Source: Rhodococcus sp. OK302 (GTDB lineage: Bacteria; Actinomycetota; Actinomycetes; Mycobacteriales; Mycobacteriaceae). Taken from it: 64,000 bases of DNA. The DNA lies in assembly GCF_002245895.1 (NCBI RefSeq), contig NZ_NPJZ01000001.1, positions 682,001 to 746,000 on the forward strand, written 5' to 3'. Positions 1 through 8,488 of this stretch are shown here, one piece after another. Under the pieces are notes generated by a model that saw only the letters and a list, made by a program, of their open reading frames with translations, was not told where the DNA came from and did not search any database. Within the stretch, counting starts at the first letter, position 1; each line of letters begins with the position of its first letter. The position numbers and the translations under genes are program-made.

Positions 1-2
1 CG

Positions 3-62
3 TTCGGGGAAATCGAAGCAGTGTTGTCCGCCGTCAAGATCGGCGAACCGAGCCCCTGCTGA
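3..62 (+). CDS. 3' end of an unidentified protein
   Basis: An open frame enters from the left edge and ends at TGA 60-62, encoding about 19 residues (FGEIEAVLSAVKIGEPSPC). The codons look like actinobacterial coding sequence, but the piece is too short to assign a family, and it could be a chance frame. Nothing downstream on the same strand is coupled to it. Confidence 0.3.
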   Translation, partial: FGEIEAVLSAVKIGEPSPC

Positions 63-101
63 TCTAGCTCGCCGTCCGATAGGAAGCAGAAAGTCTCGGC
101 C

Positions 102-289
102 ATGGACAAGTACGACTGTAAGAAGGCACAGAATCGCGATTACGTGGTCGCGCCACTCTCGCCCGGCTACACGACGAGTTCATGCCCGAGCACGGACTGA
201 ACTTCAACGGCGATCACCATGAGATCTACTCGAGTGACGCTCGCAAGAGCGTTCCGGCCAAGCTCCGAACCATCCTCCGCCAACCCGTT
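102..289 (+). pseudogene. Remnant of a GyrI-like small-molecule-binding protein
   Basis: Three pieces typical of the GyrI-like family appear in order but without the connecting sequence. ATG 102 begins MDKYDCKKAQ, like the family N-terminus MxKYDxKK. This runs straight into RDYVVAPL, which resembles a mid-protein family segment. In another frame, from about 165 to 289, comes a C-terminal tail containing NGDHHEIY, AKLRTILRQPV. A complete member is roughly 200 residues; about 60 remain, and the first frame stops at 198-200. Family assignment rests on remembered motifs; the pattern of internal deletions plus frameshift is visible directly. Confidence 0.6.
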
Positions 290-353
290 TGCTCCGCTTG
301 GCCAACTACGCCACGACTCAGAGTTACAGATTGCCCGTCATTGCCACACCAAT

Positions 354-369
354 TGACCGAAAACGGTCA
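354..369. promoter_or_regulatory. Inverted repeat TGACCG-AAAA-CGGTCA
   Basis: A perfect 6-bp inverted repeat with a 4-bp AAAA spacer lies about 105 bp upstream of the YhgE/Pip gene, in the only intergenic stretch here. It could be a regulator site or a small hairpin. No regulator gene is adjacent, so its partner is unknown. The rest of 290-475 shows nothing further that can be supported. Confidence 0.3.
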
Positions 370-475
370 CACTGATGACCATCTCTTTGTACTGTGACAC
401 AGCTGGACATACGTCCAACCTTTGCCGTGGCGTCAACCGCACTTGCGCTCCGGTCAAACGACAGGAGCCTAGACA

Positions 476-2500
476 GTGTCACCATCCGGTTCCGACGTCT
501 CTACGCGTCGAACGCACCTCATTCGCACAATCCTCGCCATCCTCGTTATTGCGCCTCTCTCGATGGCTGCGTTCTACATGTGGGCGCTGTGGAACCCCGG
601 CGACACCGTCAACCAATTGCCGGTCGCGATCGTCAACGCCGACGCCGGCACCGATCTCGACGGAACTCGCCTCGAAGCCGGAACCGAAGTGGTCGCCGGA
701 CTGGTCGACAGCGGTGACGTCGCGTGGAAAGTTGTGACGGCCCAGGAGGCGAAGGACGGTGTCGACGACGGCAGCTTCTACTTCTCCGTGGTGATTCCCG
801 AGAGCTTCAGCGCCGATGTCGCGAGCGCTGCCACCGGGTCGGGCCGCAAGGCTCAGCTCCAGGTGGTCTACAACGACTACAACAGCCTCGTAGCAACGCC
901 TGTCGGCGAAAGCGTCATCGCGCAGGTTCGTTCAGCCGTCTCCGAGTCGATCGGCGAGCAGTCCATCGACCAGGTCCTTATCGGCCTCGGCGATCTGGGC
1001 GCCGGATTCGGAGAAGCTGCAGCCGGAGCGCAACAACTTTCCGACGGCACCGGGCAGGCCTTGGCCGGCACCAAGCAACTCCACGACGGCAGCAAGGAAC
1101 TGGCGACAGGCCTTGGTGAGGCGAACCAGGGTGGGAAGGAACTCGCAGCGGGAACCGGCGAACTTGCTGCCGGGGCAGACGAGGCAGCCGCCGGGTCACA
1201 GGAACTGAATGCCGGCATGCAGCAGTTGGTCGCCGGAACAGATGAGCTCGGCGCCGGTGCCGGCCAGATCAGCGAAGTGGTCGACATGGTGACCACCCCG
1301 ATCCTCGACCTCGTCGGTTCGTCCGGACAGGTTGTTGGCCAGATCGATTCATTGATCACTTCACTTCGCCTTGCGGGCGATCCCGTCTCCGTCGGACTCG
1401 TCGACGCACTGTCCGGCTTGCGTGCCACGCTGACAGCACAGCCGGCAGAAGACGACATCGTCAGCCAACTCGGCCAACTGCGTGACGGTGCTCGAGAAAT
1501 CACGAGCCAACTCACCGATCCGAAGAGTGACTACCGCGGCGGATTGAATGCAGCAGCAGCAGGCGTCGGCGAATTGAGCAGTGGTCTCGGCGAACTTTCC
1601 ACCGGCGCACATCAACTCGATTCCGGCGCGAACGAACTATCTTCCGGCCTCGGCCAGCTGGCAGCCGGCAGCATCGAACTTCGCGATGGACTGGGTGAGC
1701 TGTCCACCGGCGTCGGCGAGTTGGACGCCGGCAGCAACGAACTGTCGCAGGGACTCACCGAAGGCGCTGCCCAGGTTCCGCAGTTCACCGAAGAGGAACG
1801 TTCCACCACCGCCAACCTGCTCTCGGCACCCGTCTCCGTCGACGCGCAGAACAGCTACCCTGCCGCCGGCTTCGGACCGGGCGCAGTACCCGCCGTCATG
1901 TCTGTGATCCTGTTTCTTTGCGGAATCCTGACCTGGTTCGTGGTTCGCCCACGCCGAGGTCGCTCGGAACAAGTACACACCTCCGTGGTCCGAGAAGGTC
2001 TGCGTCGGTACCGTGTTCCGGCACTGGTCACTCTGGTGGCGGCCCTGGTTCTGTCAGTAGTTTCGCTGACCGTCGCGAATGTGGACCCGCCGAGCGTCGT
2101 CGCAATGATCGCCGTCATGATTCTCGTCGGTGCCGCAGCAGTGGCATTGGGACGACTGTTCACTGTCGTATTCGGCCCGATCAACGGCACTTTCATCGCC
2201 CTGGGCGCCTTGATGATTCAAATCTTCGCCTTCGGCGCCGTGTACCCGATCGAACAGATGCCGGCGCCGCTGCAGTGGTTGCACGCCCTGATGCCACTGA
2301 CCTGGGCGCGCAACGCAATGCGCATGGTTCTGGTCGGATACTACGGACCGAAATTCTGGCTGGCAGTAGCCGGTCTGTTCCTTCTGGTGGTCGGAGCAGT
2401 TGCCTTCACCATCTGGTGGCGTCGCCGTCAGGAACCCACTCCCGACGACAACGCTCCCATCACCGAGGAGATCGTGTATCTCCAGCCGACACACAGCTGA
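476..2500 (+). CDS. YhgE/Pip family membrane protein
   Basis: A 674-residue integral membrane protein of the YhgE/Pip family, related to ABC-2-type permeases; members include phage-infection proteins and exporter-like proteins. One N-terminal membrane helix (about residues 15-37) is followed by a large extracytoplasmic domain, then about five C-terminal helices (about 460-655) containing FGAVYPIEQMP. The middle (about 180-440) is full of degenerate LxxGxxEL repeats (ELSTGLGEL, ELAAGTGEL), typical of the family and probably helical. GTG 476 is chosen because ACAGGAG ends 8 bp upstream. It converges on the SDR gene with only 6 bp between stops. Substrate is unknown. The repeats also create long spurious antisense frames. 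Confidence 0.85.
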   Translation: MSPSGSDVSTRRTHLIRTILAILVIAPLSMAAFYMWALWNPGDTVNQLPVAIVNADAGTDLDGTRLEAGTEVVAGLVDSGDVAWKVVTAQEAKDGVDDGSFYFSVVIPESFSADVASAATGSGRKAQLQVVYNDYNSLVATPVGESVIAQVRSAVSESIGEQSIDQVLIGLGDLGAGFGEAAAGAQQLSDGTGQALAGTKQLHDGSKELATGLGEANQGGKELAAGTGELAAGADEAAAGSQELNAGMQQLVAGTDELGAGAGQISEVVDMVTTPILDLVGSSGQVVGQIDSLITSLRLAGDPVSVGLVDALSGLRATLTAQPAEDDIVSQLGQLRDGAREITSQLTDPKSDYRGGLNAAAAGVGELSSGLGELSTGAHQLDSGANELSSGLGQLAAGSIELRDGLGELSTGVGELDAGSNELSQGLTEGAAQVPQFTEEERSTTANLLSAPVSVDAQNSYPAAGFGPGAVPAVMSVILFLCGILTWFVVRPRRGRSEQVHTSVVREGLRRYRVPALVTLVAALVLSVVSLTVANVDPPSVVAMIAVMILVGAAAVALGRLFTVVFGPINGTFIALGALMIQIFAFGAVYPIEQMPAPLQWLHALMPLTWARNAMRMVLVGYYGPKFWLAVAGLFLLVVGAVAFTIWWRRRQEPTPDDNAPITEEIVYLQPTHS

Positions 2501-2506
2501 GTCAGA

Positions 2507-3292
2507 TCAGCGGGTTCCACTCACTCCGCCATCGAGCGGAATCACCGCGCCGGTGAGATAAGCACCGGCGCGGGAGGACAGGAAGATTGCCAGCCCGGCA
2601 GCATCTTCCGGCGAACCCACACGCCCGAGCGGAACCGATGCGGCCACGGCATTGGCGCTCTCCTCGTCGTCTAGAAGGAACGCCATCATCTTCGACGGAA
2701 AAGGTCCCGGAGCAATCGCATTGACCGTGATCTTTTCCGCTGCAAGCGTTACCGCCAACTTCCGAGTCAACATGTGCACGGCAGCCTTGCTCGCACCGTA
2801 AGAGAAGTTCTCGGAGCCGGACACCACCAGTCCGTCGATCGAACCGATATTGATGACGCGCGCCGGATCCTCGGTTGTTGCCGCAGCGCGTAACTGCGGC
2901 AACAACTTCTGCGTCAACAAGAAGATCGCTTTGACGTTGAGATCAAAAATCTTGTCGAACCCTGCAGCCGGAAAATCGTCGACCGGTGCGCCCCAGGTCG
3001 CGCCGGCATTGTTGACCAGCACATCGAGCGTCGGCGATACCTCGGCGACTTCGGCCGCCAAACTTGCGACGCCGTCGTCGGTCGACAAATCTGCCGGATG
3101 TGAAATGCAGGTGCCGAACTCCGAGAGTTCCTGCGCTGCCTTGTCACACGCCTCCGCTTTGCGTGCGGAGATAATGACTGTCGCGCCGCCCTCGACAAAT
3201 CCGCGAGCAATCATGTAACCGATTCCGCGTGATCCACCGGTCACCACGACGGTCTTGCCACTGACGTCGAACAGTCCGTCCAACAAGCTCAT
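2507..3292 (-). CDS. Short-chain dehydrogenase/reductase (SDR)
   Basis: A 261-residue classical SDR, an NAD(P)-dependent cytosolic oxidoreductase. The Rossmann motif TGGSRGIG is near residues 18-25, followed by NNAG and the YGASK catalytic pair, with a C-terminal LDGGVSG typical of family members. AAAGG lies 9 bp upstream of ATG 3292. It is the last gene of the nine-gene minus-strand operon, 27 bp after the MDR gene, so it probably oxidises or reduces a hydroxy/oxo-acyl-CoA intermediate there. The exact substrate cannot be read from sequence. Confidence 0.85.
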   Translation of the reverse strand: MSLLDGLFDVSGKTVVVTGGSRGIGYMIARGFVEGGATVIISARKAEACDKAAQELSEFGTCISHPADLSTDDGVASLAAEVAEVSPTLDVLVNNAGATWGAPVDDFPAAGFDKIFDLNVKAIFLLTQKLLPQLRAAATTEDPARVINIGSIDGLVVSGSENFSYGASKAAVHMLTRKLAVTLAAEKITVNAIAPGPFPSKMMAFLLDDEESANAVAASVPLGRVGSPEDAAGLAIFLSSRAGAYLTGAVIPLDGGVSGTR

Positions 3293-3319
3293 CTGATCAA
3301 ACCTTTCGCACAGCAGGGG

Positions 3320-4303
3320 TCAGGGAACGAACACGACTCGGCCGACAGTTGTGCCGTCCCCGAGTCGACCGACACCCTCGGCAACGTCGGACAACGGCAA
3401 CCGCTCTCCGATCAACGGTTTGATCAATCCGGCATCCGCGAGCCTTGTGAGCTCGACATGGCAATCGTCGATAGCCTGCTGGTTGTACGCCTTGTAGAGG
3501 CCCCAGTGCAGACCGATGATCGAATAGTTCTTGATCAGAGCATGATTGAGAGCCGGTTGCGGAATGGTGCCGCCCGCGAAACCGATGATCACGATGCGCC
3601 CCTCGAAGGCGATGCACTTGGTCGACTTCGCGTAGGCGTCGCCGCCGACCGGATCGAACACCACGTCGGCGCCCTTACCGCCGGTGAATTCTTTCACCGC
3701 TGCGACAAAATCCTCGCTGTGCCGGTCGACAACCAAATCCGCACCCAGCTTGCGTGCGTACTCCACCTTGTCCGGTCCACCGACAACACCGATCACCTTG
3801 GCGCCGGCTGCTTTACCGATCTGGACGGCAGCACTTCCCACACCACCGGCTGCGGCATGCACCAAGAGAGTCTCACCTTCGAGCAACTGCGTACGACGAT
3901 GCAGCGCGAACCACGCCGTTTGGTAGCCGACGGTGAGAGCAGACGCTTCGGCGTCATCCAGCGCGGCCGGCGCCGGGTACGTGTTGGTTTCGTCCAGAAT
4001 CGAGAACTCGGCAAAACCGCCATCCGGCAGACTCGGGTTGCCGATCACTCGATCACCGACCGAGAATTTGGTGACGGATTCTCCGACCGAGACAACTTCA
4101 CCACACATCTCGACGCCGGGCGTGAACGGCAGGGGCGGCTTGATCTGGTACTCGCCGCGACACATCAGCACATCGGGGAAGTTGGCCGGTACGGCAAGGA
4201 GTTTCACCAACAACTCGGTGGACCTCGGCGTCGGATCTGCCACTTCTTCAAGCTTCAATACATCTCGGGGTTCACCGAGTTCGTTGATGCGCCAAGCCTT
4301 CAC
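3320..4303 (-). CDS. NADPH:quinone oxidoreductase-like MDR protein
   Basis: A 327-residue medium-chain dehydrogenase/reductase of the zinc-independent quinone oxidoreductase/enoyl reductase type. The N-terminal GroES-like part contains PGVEMCGEV and GDRVIG. The cofactor-binding motif HAAAGGVGSAAVQIGK lies near residues 148-163, followed by ADVVFDPVGGD. No structural-zinc cysteine cluster is present. GTG 4303 is the start, with GGAG 7 bp upstream. It sits between the 364-residue acyl-CoA dehydrogenase gene (33 bp gap) and the terminal SDR. A role reducing an enoyl-CoA or quinone-like intermediate is an inference. Confidence 0.82.
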   Translation of the reverse strand: MKAWRINELGEPRDVLKLEEVADPTPRSTELLVKLLAVPANFPDVLMCRGEYQIKPPLPFTPGVEMCGEVVSVGESVTKFSVGDRVIGNPSLPDGGFAEFSILDETNTYPAPAALDDAEASALTVGYQTAWFALHRRTQLLEGETLLVHAAAGGVGSAAVQIGKAAGAKVIGVVGGPDKVEYARKLGADLVVDRHSEDFVAAVKEFTGGKGADVVFDPVGGDAYAKSTKCIAFEGRIVIIGFAGGTIPQPALNHALIKNYSIIGLHWGLYKAYNQQAIDDCHVELTRLADAGLIKPLIGERLPLSDVAEGVGRLGDGTTVGRVVFVP

Positions 4304-4336
4304 AGGAATTCTCCACTCAGGTAGTGATTGTGTTTT

Positions 4337-5431
4337 TCAGGAAACAGGAAGGTCGACGAGTTCGCCCAGCCGCGCCCGATGCTGATACGCCGTACCCAGC
4401 GTCAGTTGATCACTCTTGGCGCGCTTGAGGTACAGGTGCGCCGGATACTCCCACGTCATTCCGATCCCTCCGTGGAGCTGCACACATTCCTCGGCGGCGT
4501 GAACAGCGACGTCGCTGCAGAATGCCTGGGCGAGCGTTGCTGCAACTCCGGAATCCTCGTCGCCACGCGCGTAAGTGTCTGCGGCATAACGCGCGGCCGC
4601 ACCGGCGGAGCTGACTTCGAGCCACAAGTCCGCCAGACGGTGCTTGATCGCCTGATACGAGCCGATCGCTCGACCGAACTGCTTGCGCTCCTTCACATAG
4701 GAAAGCGTGGTCTCCAAACACCACTGAGCAACAGCGAACTGCTCCGATGCGAGTAGCGCGCTTCCAACGATCAACGCCTCTTCCACAGCGCCAACAGCGT
4801 TCCCGCCATCCACCCGCACCGACGACGCTCCGGAGAACTCGACGTCGGCCAGCCGGCGAGTCATGTCCAAGGACAACACCGGCGTCACATTCGCGTCGGC
4901 AATACGCACGGTGTGCAGTTCGAGGCCGCTCGCGCCGGACACCGGAACAACAAGTACGTCTGCCTCGGCAACACCGGCAACGGTGGTGACACGGCCGACG
5001 AGACCTGAATCCGTGGCCTTGACCGAAGCCACGAAAGTACCGGGCGCCGTCGACAGCGGAATTACCAATGCTGCAGTCGACTCTCCGGAAGCCAAGCGCC
5101 CGAGAACTTCTCGCTCACCGGCCCTCAACAACGCCGTCGTTGCCAGCACTGCGCTGGTGAAGAACGGAACCGGAGCGACAGCGCGGCCGATCTCCTCCAT
5201 CACCACCGCAGCCTCACGGGTGGACGCACCCGCTCCCCCGAACTCCTCGGGTATCAGCAATCCCGCCAACCCGAGTTCCGATGCGAGCGACTTCCACAAA
5301 CCTGTGAAGTCTGCCGGCACCTCGTCGTACGCGGTCATCACAGTCTCGGCTGCGGCGCGTTCACTCAGCAAGCGTCGGACACTGGCCCGCAGGTCTTGTT
5401 CGGTCTCGGTGTACAGCAGATCGGCGCTCAT
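4337..5431 (-). CDS. Acyl-CoA dehydrogenase, subunit lacking the usual catalytic Glu
   Basis: A 364-residue acyl-CoA dehydrogenase family protein. The C-terminal FAD-domain hallmark VQLHGGIGMTWEYPAHLY is present. Where catalytic homologues carry the E-G-T-x-E-I region, this protein reads KSDQLTLGTAYQHR, with no obvious base. It overlaps the upstream acyl-CoA dehydrogenase by 4 bp (ATGA). Such short/long pairs in actinobacteria (FadE pairs of steroid catabolism) form alpha2beta2 enzymes in which one subunit carries the Glu. I infer the same arrangement here. It would oxidise a bulky or branched acyl-CoA, passing electrons to ETF. Confidence 0.85.
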   Translation of the reverse strand: MSADLLYTETEQDLRASVRRLLSERAAAETVMTAYDEVPADFTGLWKSLASELGLAGLLIPEEFGGAGASTREAAVVMEEIGRAVAPVPFFTSAVLATTALLRAGEREVLGRLASGESTAALVIPLSTAPGTFVASVKATDSGLVGRVTTVAGVAEADVLVVPVSGASGLELHTVRIADANVTPVLSLDMTRRLADVEFSGASSVRVDGGNAVGAVEEALIVGSALLASEQFAVAQWCLETTLSYVKERKQFGRAIGSYQAIKHRLADLWLEVSSAGAAARYAADTYARGDEDSGVAATLAQAFCSDVAVHAAEECVQLHGGIGMTWEYPAHLYLKRAKSDQLTLGTAYQHRARLGELVDLPVS

Positions 5432-6621
5432 CGGGGTAGGTCCTTCCAGGCGATATCCTTGTCGACGCGATGTTCGGGCGGCAACCCGAGGACCCGCTCT
5501 GCGATGACGTTGCGAAGGATCTCCGACGTCCCGCCTTCGATCGAATTACCCTTCGCTCGGAGGTACCGATAGCCCGGTTCACGTCCGGTGAAGTCCACGG
5601 AATCCGGTCGTCGGAGCGTCCAATCGTCGTAGCGCAATCCGGCTTCACCGTGCAGCTCGAGATCGAAGCCCGAAATCTGCTGGGCGAGACCGGCAAACGC
5701 AAGTTTCATGCCGGAACCCTCCGGTCCGGGTTGCCCGGCTGCAAGTTGCTGGCCTAGCCGTACCCCGGTCAGACGGGCAACTTCGGATTCGGTCCAGAGC
5801 CGCATCAACTCGTCGTGCATCGCAGGGTTACGCAGCTGCGGTTCCTCTCGCCACGCCTGCGCAACCTTGCCGATCATTCCGCCTTCACGCGGAGCGCCGG
5901 ATCCGATGGCCACACGCTCGTTGTTCAGCGTGGTGGTAGCGACCTTCCAGCCCTGTCCTTCCGCGCCGAGGCGGTTGGCATCCGGAATGCGTACGTCCGT
6001 GAGGAATACCTCGTTGAACTCTGCCTCACCGGTGATCTGACGTAGTGGACGGACGTCGACGCCGGGATCGGTCATGTCGCAGATAAAGTAGCTCAGCCCA
6101 GCGTGTTTGGACCGCTCCGGATCGGTCCGGGCCACCAGAATTGCCAACTGCGCGTTCTGAGCACCCGACGTCCAGACCTTCTGCCCGTTCACGATCCAGT
6201 CGTCGCCGTCGCGTACTGCGCGGGTAGCCACGGCGGCCAGATCCGAACCGGCACCCGGCTCGCTGAACAGCTGGCAGTAAACGGTCTCCGAGGTCCACAA
6301 GGGGCGCAGGAACTTCCGCTTCTGCTCCTCCGTACCGAAGGCGGCAATGGTGGGCGCTGCCATGCCCAGTCCGATGCCGTTCTTGCCCACATCCGGCCCC
6401 GGCGCACCCGCTGCCGCCAATTGAGCGTTAACCCGGTGCTGGAAGCTCTGCGGCACACCGAGACCCCCCTGGCCTTCGGCGAAATGGACCCACGCCAATC
6501 CGGCGTCGAATCGTGCGCCGAGGAACTTCGACACTGACGTCTTCGCCGGATCATGATCGGCAAGAAGGGTGTTCACCTTTTCGGCAAGATCACGTGATAC
6601 TGCATCTTCATCGAAAGCCAT
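5428..6621 (-). CDS. Acyl-CoA dehydrogenase, probable catalytic partner
   Basis: A 397-residue acyl-CoA dehydrogenase. The FAD/substrate motif QLFSEPGAGSDLA lies near residues 115-127, followed by VNGQKVWTSGA. The C-terminus has SIEGGTSEILRNVIAERVLG, the signature of actinobacterial FadE subunits, including a Glu suited as catalytic base. ATG 6621 gives a full-length N-terminus. Its stop overlaps the start of the 364-residue partner by 4 bp, which supports a stoichiometric complex. Gap to the upstream SDR is 35 bp. It probably introduces the 2,3-double bond into the pathway acyl-CoA. Confidence 0.87.
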   Translation of the reverse strand: MAFDEDAVSRDLAEKVNTLLADHDPAKTSVSKFLGARFDAGLAWVHFAEGQGGLGVPQSFQHRVNAQLAAAGAPGPDVGKNGIGLGMAAPTIAAFGTEEQKRKFLRPLWTSETVYCQLFSEPGAGSDLAAVATRAVRDGDDWIVNGQKVWTSGAQNAQLAILVARTDPERSKHAGLSYFICDMTDPGVDVRPLRQITGEAEFNEVFLTDVRIPDANRLGAEGQGWKVATTTLNNERVAIGSGAPREGGMIGKVAQAWREEPQLRNPAMHDELMRLWTESEVARLTGVRLGQQLAAGQPGPEGSGMKLAFAGLAQQISGFDLELHGEAGLRYDDWTLRRPDSVDFTGREPGYRYLRAKGNSIEGGTSEILRNVIAERVLGLPPEHRVDKDIAWKDLPR

Positions 6622-6656
6622 GCAAACTCCTACAGTTCGAGCGATGGGGGTGAAGC

Positions 6657-7415
6657 TCAGTCCTTGGGTCCGCCGGCAACGTAGACAACCTGGCCGGAGA
6701 CAAATCCTGCGCCCTCACTGACAAAGAAGGACGCAGTGTGAGCGATATCCTCGGGCTGGCCGACGCGGTTGACCGGAATCTGTGAAGCGGCAGCTGTTTT
6801 GAAATCCTCGAAGCCGACGCCCATGCGCTCCGCCGTTGCCGCAGTCATCTCGGTTTCGATAAATCCGGGAGCAATCGCATTGGCCGTGACGCCGAACTTT
6901 CCCAATTCGAAGGCCAAAGTTTTGGTGAATCCCTGCATGCCCGCCTTCGCTGCCGAGTAGTTGACCTGGCCCCGGTTACCCAGTGCCGACGTGCTCGAGA
7001 GATTCACGATACGGCCGAAGTTGGCTTCCACCATGTACTTCTGCACAGCGCGCGACATCAAGAACGCGCCGCGAAGGTGAACACTGATGACGGAATCCCA
7101 CTCGGTAACAGTCATCTTGAAGAGCAGATTGTCCCGCGTGATACCGGCATTGTTGATCAATACAGTGGGCGAACCGAGTTCAGTTGCGATCCTCTCGACC
7201 GCGGCGGCAACCGATGCTTCATCGGATACATCGGCTCCGACGGCCAGCGCTTCACCGCCCGCAGCCCTGATCGCGTCAACGGTGCCCGCGCACGCTGCTT
7301 CGTCGAGATCGAGTACTGCAACGGCAAACCCGTCTGCCGATAGACGCTTTGCCACTGCCGCACCGATACCACGAGCCGAACCCGTGACGATCGCCGTTCT
7401 GCGTTCCTGACTCAC
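6657..7415 (-). CDS. FabG-like 3-oxoacyl reductase / hydroxyacyl dehydrogenase (SDR)
   Basis: A 252-residue SDR closest in layout to FabG: TGSARGIG near residues 11-18, LINNAGITRDNLLFKM mid-protein, and the YSAAKAGM catalytic region. The C-terminus GQVVYVAGGP is family-like. GTG 7415 is preceded by GGAGG. It lies between the APH-type kinase gene (38 bp) and the FadE-like pair (35 bp). In a catabolic operon with acyl-CoA dehydrogenases it may act as a 3-hydroxyacyl-CoA dehydrogenase rather than in fatty-acid synthesis; this is inferred from context. Confidence 0.85.
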   Translation of the reverse strand: MSQERRTAIVTGSARGIGAAVAKRLSADGFAVAVLDLDEAACAGTVDAIRAAGGEALAVGADVSDEASVAAAVERIATELGSPTVLINNAGITRDNLLFKMTVTEWDSVISVHLRGAFLMSRAVQKYMVEANFGRIVNLSSTSALGNRGQVNYSAAKAGMQGFTKTLAFELGKFGVTANAIAPGFIETEMTAATAERMGVGFEDFKTAAASQIPVNRVGQPEDIAHTASFFVSEGAGFVSGQVVYVAGGPKD

Positions 7416-7453
7416 TTGCCCTCCAATACATTGTGGTGAAACCGGCGATCTCG

Positions 7454-8488
7454 TCAGATTCCGGCTTGAACTGCAACTTCTCGGGCCTTGGCAACCAAGG
7501 CATCGATACGTTCAACAGTGGGTGTACCACTTTCGGCCGCATTCTGTGGTTCATCGCGCGCACGACGCATCACGCCCTCGGCAATGACCGCAACCTTCCA
7601 CAGCCCCAACGCGTGCCAGAACTTCAGTGCCGCCGGATCCCGACCGGTGGCATCGAGATAGACCTGCGACAGCTCGTCTCGCGTCGGGAATCCCGGGAGC
7701 GCCGACGCCGGGAAATCTCCGCCGGTATCTTCCCCGGCCGCCGGCCAGTACGCCAGCAGACTTCCGACATCGGCGAGCGGATCTCCGAGTGTGCACAGTT
7801 CCCAGTCGAGTGCGGCGACAACCTCACCACTGATCGCGGACGTGATCACATTGCGCAGGTGAAAGTCGCCATGCACCAACGTGGTTTCGGTGTGCTGCGG
7901 CTGCGCGGCAATCAGACGCCGGGTCAAGTCATCCAGATCCGGGCACTTCCGAGTCTTCGACTGCTCCCACTGACCGCCCCACCGCTTCAACTGCCTTGCA
8001 GCATAAGGCTTATGGCTGGCCAAATCATCCAACCCCGCAGCCTTCAGATCGACGGCATGAATTTTGGCCAAAGTCCGGGCAAGCGAGATGCCGATCGCCC
8101 GGCGCCGCTCCGGCGTCAACGCTTCCGCCAACGGCATTCGGTCCACTACCTGGCCGTCGACAAATTCCATGAGCAGCAAAGGAACTTCGGTAACTGCCGG
8201 GTCTTCCGTCAACCCGAAAACTCGGGGCGACGGCACCTCCGTGGATTCCAATGCGGACAGGATCCGCGCTTCGCGTGCCACATCGTGCGCGGACGCCAGA
8301 AGGTGACCGAGAGGTGGGCGTCGTAGCACCCACTTCGCGCCGCCCTGATCCTGAACGAGATAGGTGAGATTGGACTGTCCCAGACCAATGCGATCAAAAG
8401 TCAGCGGGCCGCTGACATCGATTCCCAGTCCCGATATCCACTGGGTGACGGCTCCGGGATCCAACCCCACTATGTCGACACTAGGCAC
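7454..8488 (-). CDS. APH-family kinase, ACAD10/11- and LvaA-like (putative 4-hydroxyacyl-CoA kinase)
   Basis: A 344-residue aminoglycoside-phosphotransferase-fold kinase. Visible motifs are WVLRRPP (lysine-strand region replaced by Arg), the catalytic loop VHGDFHLRNVI, and the metal motif ALDWELCTLGDPLADVG. I start it at GTG 8488 because AAGGAG lies 9 bp upstream; a longer frame to 8521 is unlikely. It overlaps the preceding SDR stop by 8 bp. Fusions or neighbours of this kinase with acyl-CoA dehydrogenases are known in ACAD10/11 and the levulinate operon, where the 4-hydroxyl of an acyl-CoA is phosphorylated. The acyl-CoA dehydrogenase two genes upstream fits that pairing. Confidence 0.82.
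   Translation of the reverse strand: MPSVDIVGLDPGAVTQWISGLGIDVSGPLTFDRIGLGQSNLTYLVQDQGGAKWVLRRPPLGHLLASAHDVAREARILSALESTEVPSPRVFGLTEDPAVTEVPLLLMEFVDGQVVDRMPLAEALTPERRRAIGISLARTLAKIHAVDLKAAGLDDLASHKPYAARQLKRWGGQWEQSKTRKCPDLDDLTRRLIAAQPQHTETTLVHGDFHLRNVITSAISGEVVAALDWELCTLGDPLADVGSLLAYWPAAGEDTGGDFPASALPGFPTRDELSQVYLDATGRDPAALKFWHALGLWKVAVIAEGVMRRARDEPQNAAESGTPTVERIDALVAKAREVAVQAGI

Noticed and set aside
877..1515. 212-codon minus-strand frame inside the YhgE/Pip gene
   Set aside because: It arises from the LxxGxxEL repeats read in antisense (Pro/Ser/Ala-rich) and has no ribosome-binding site.
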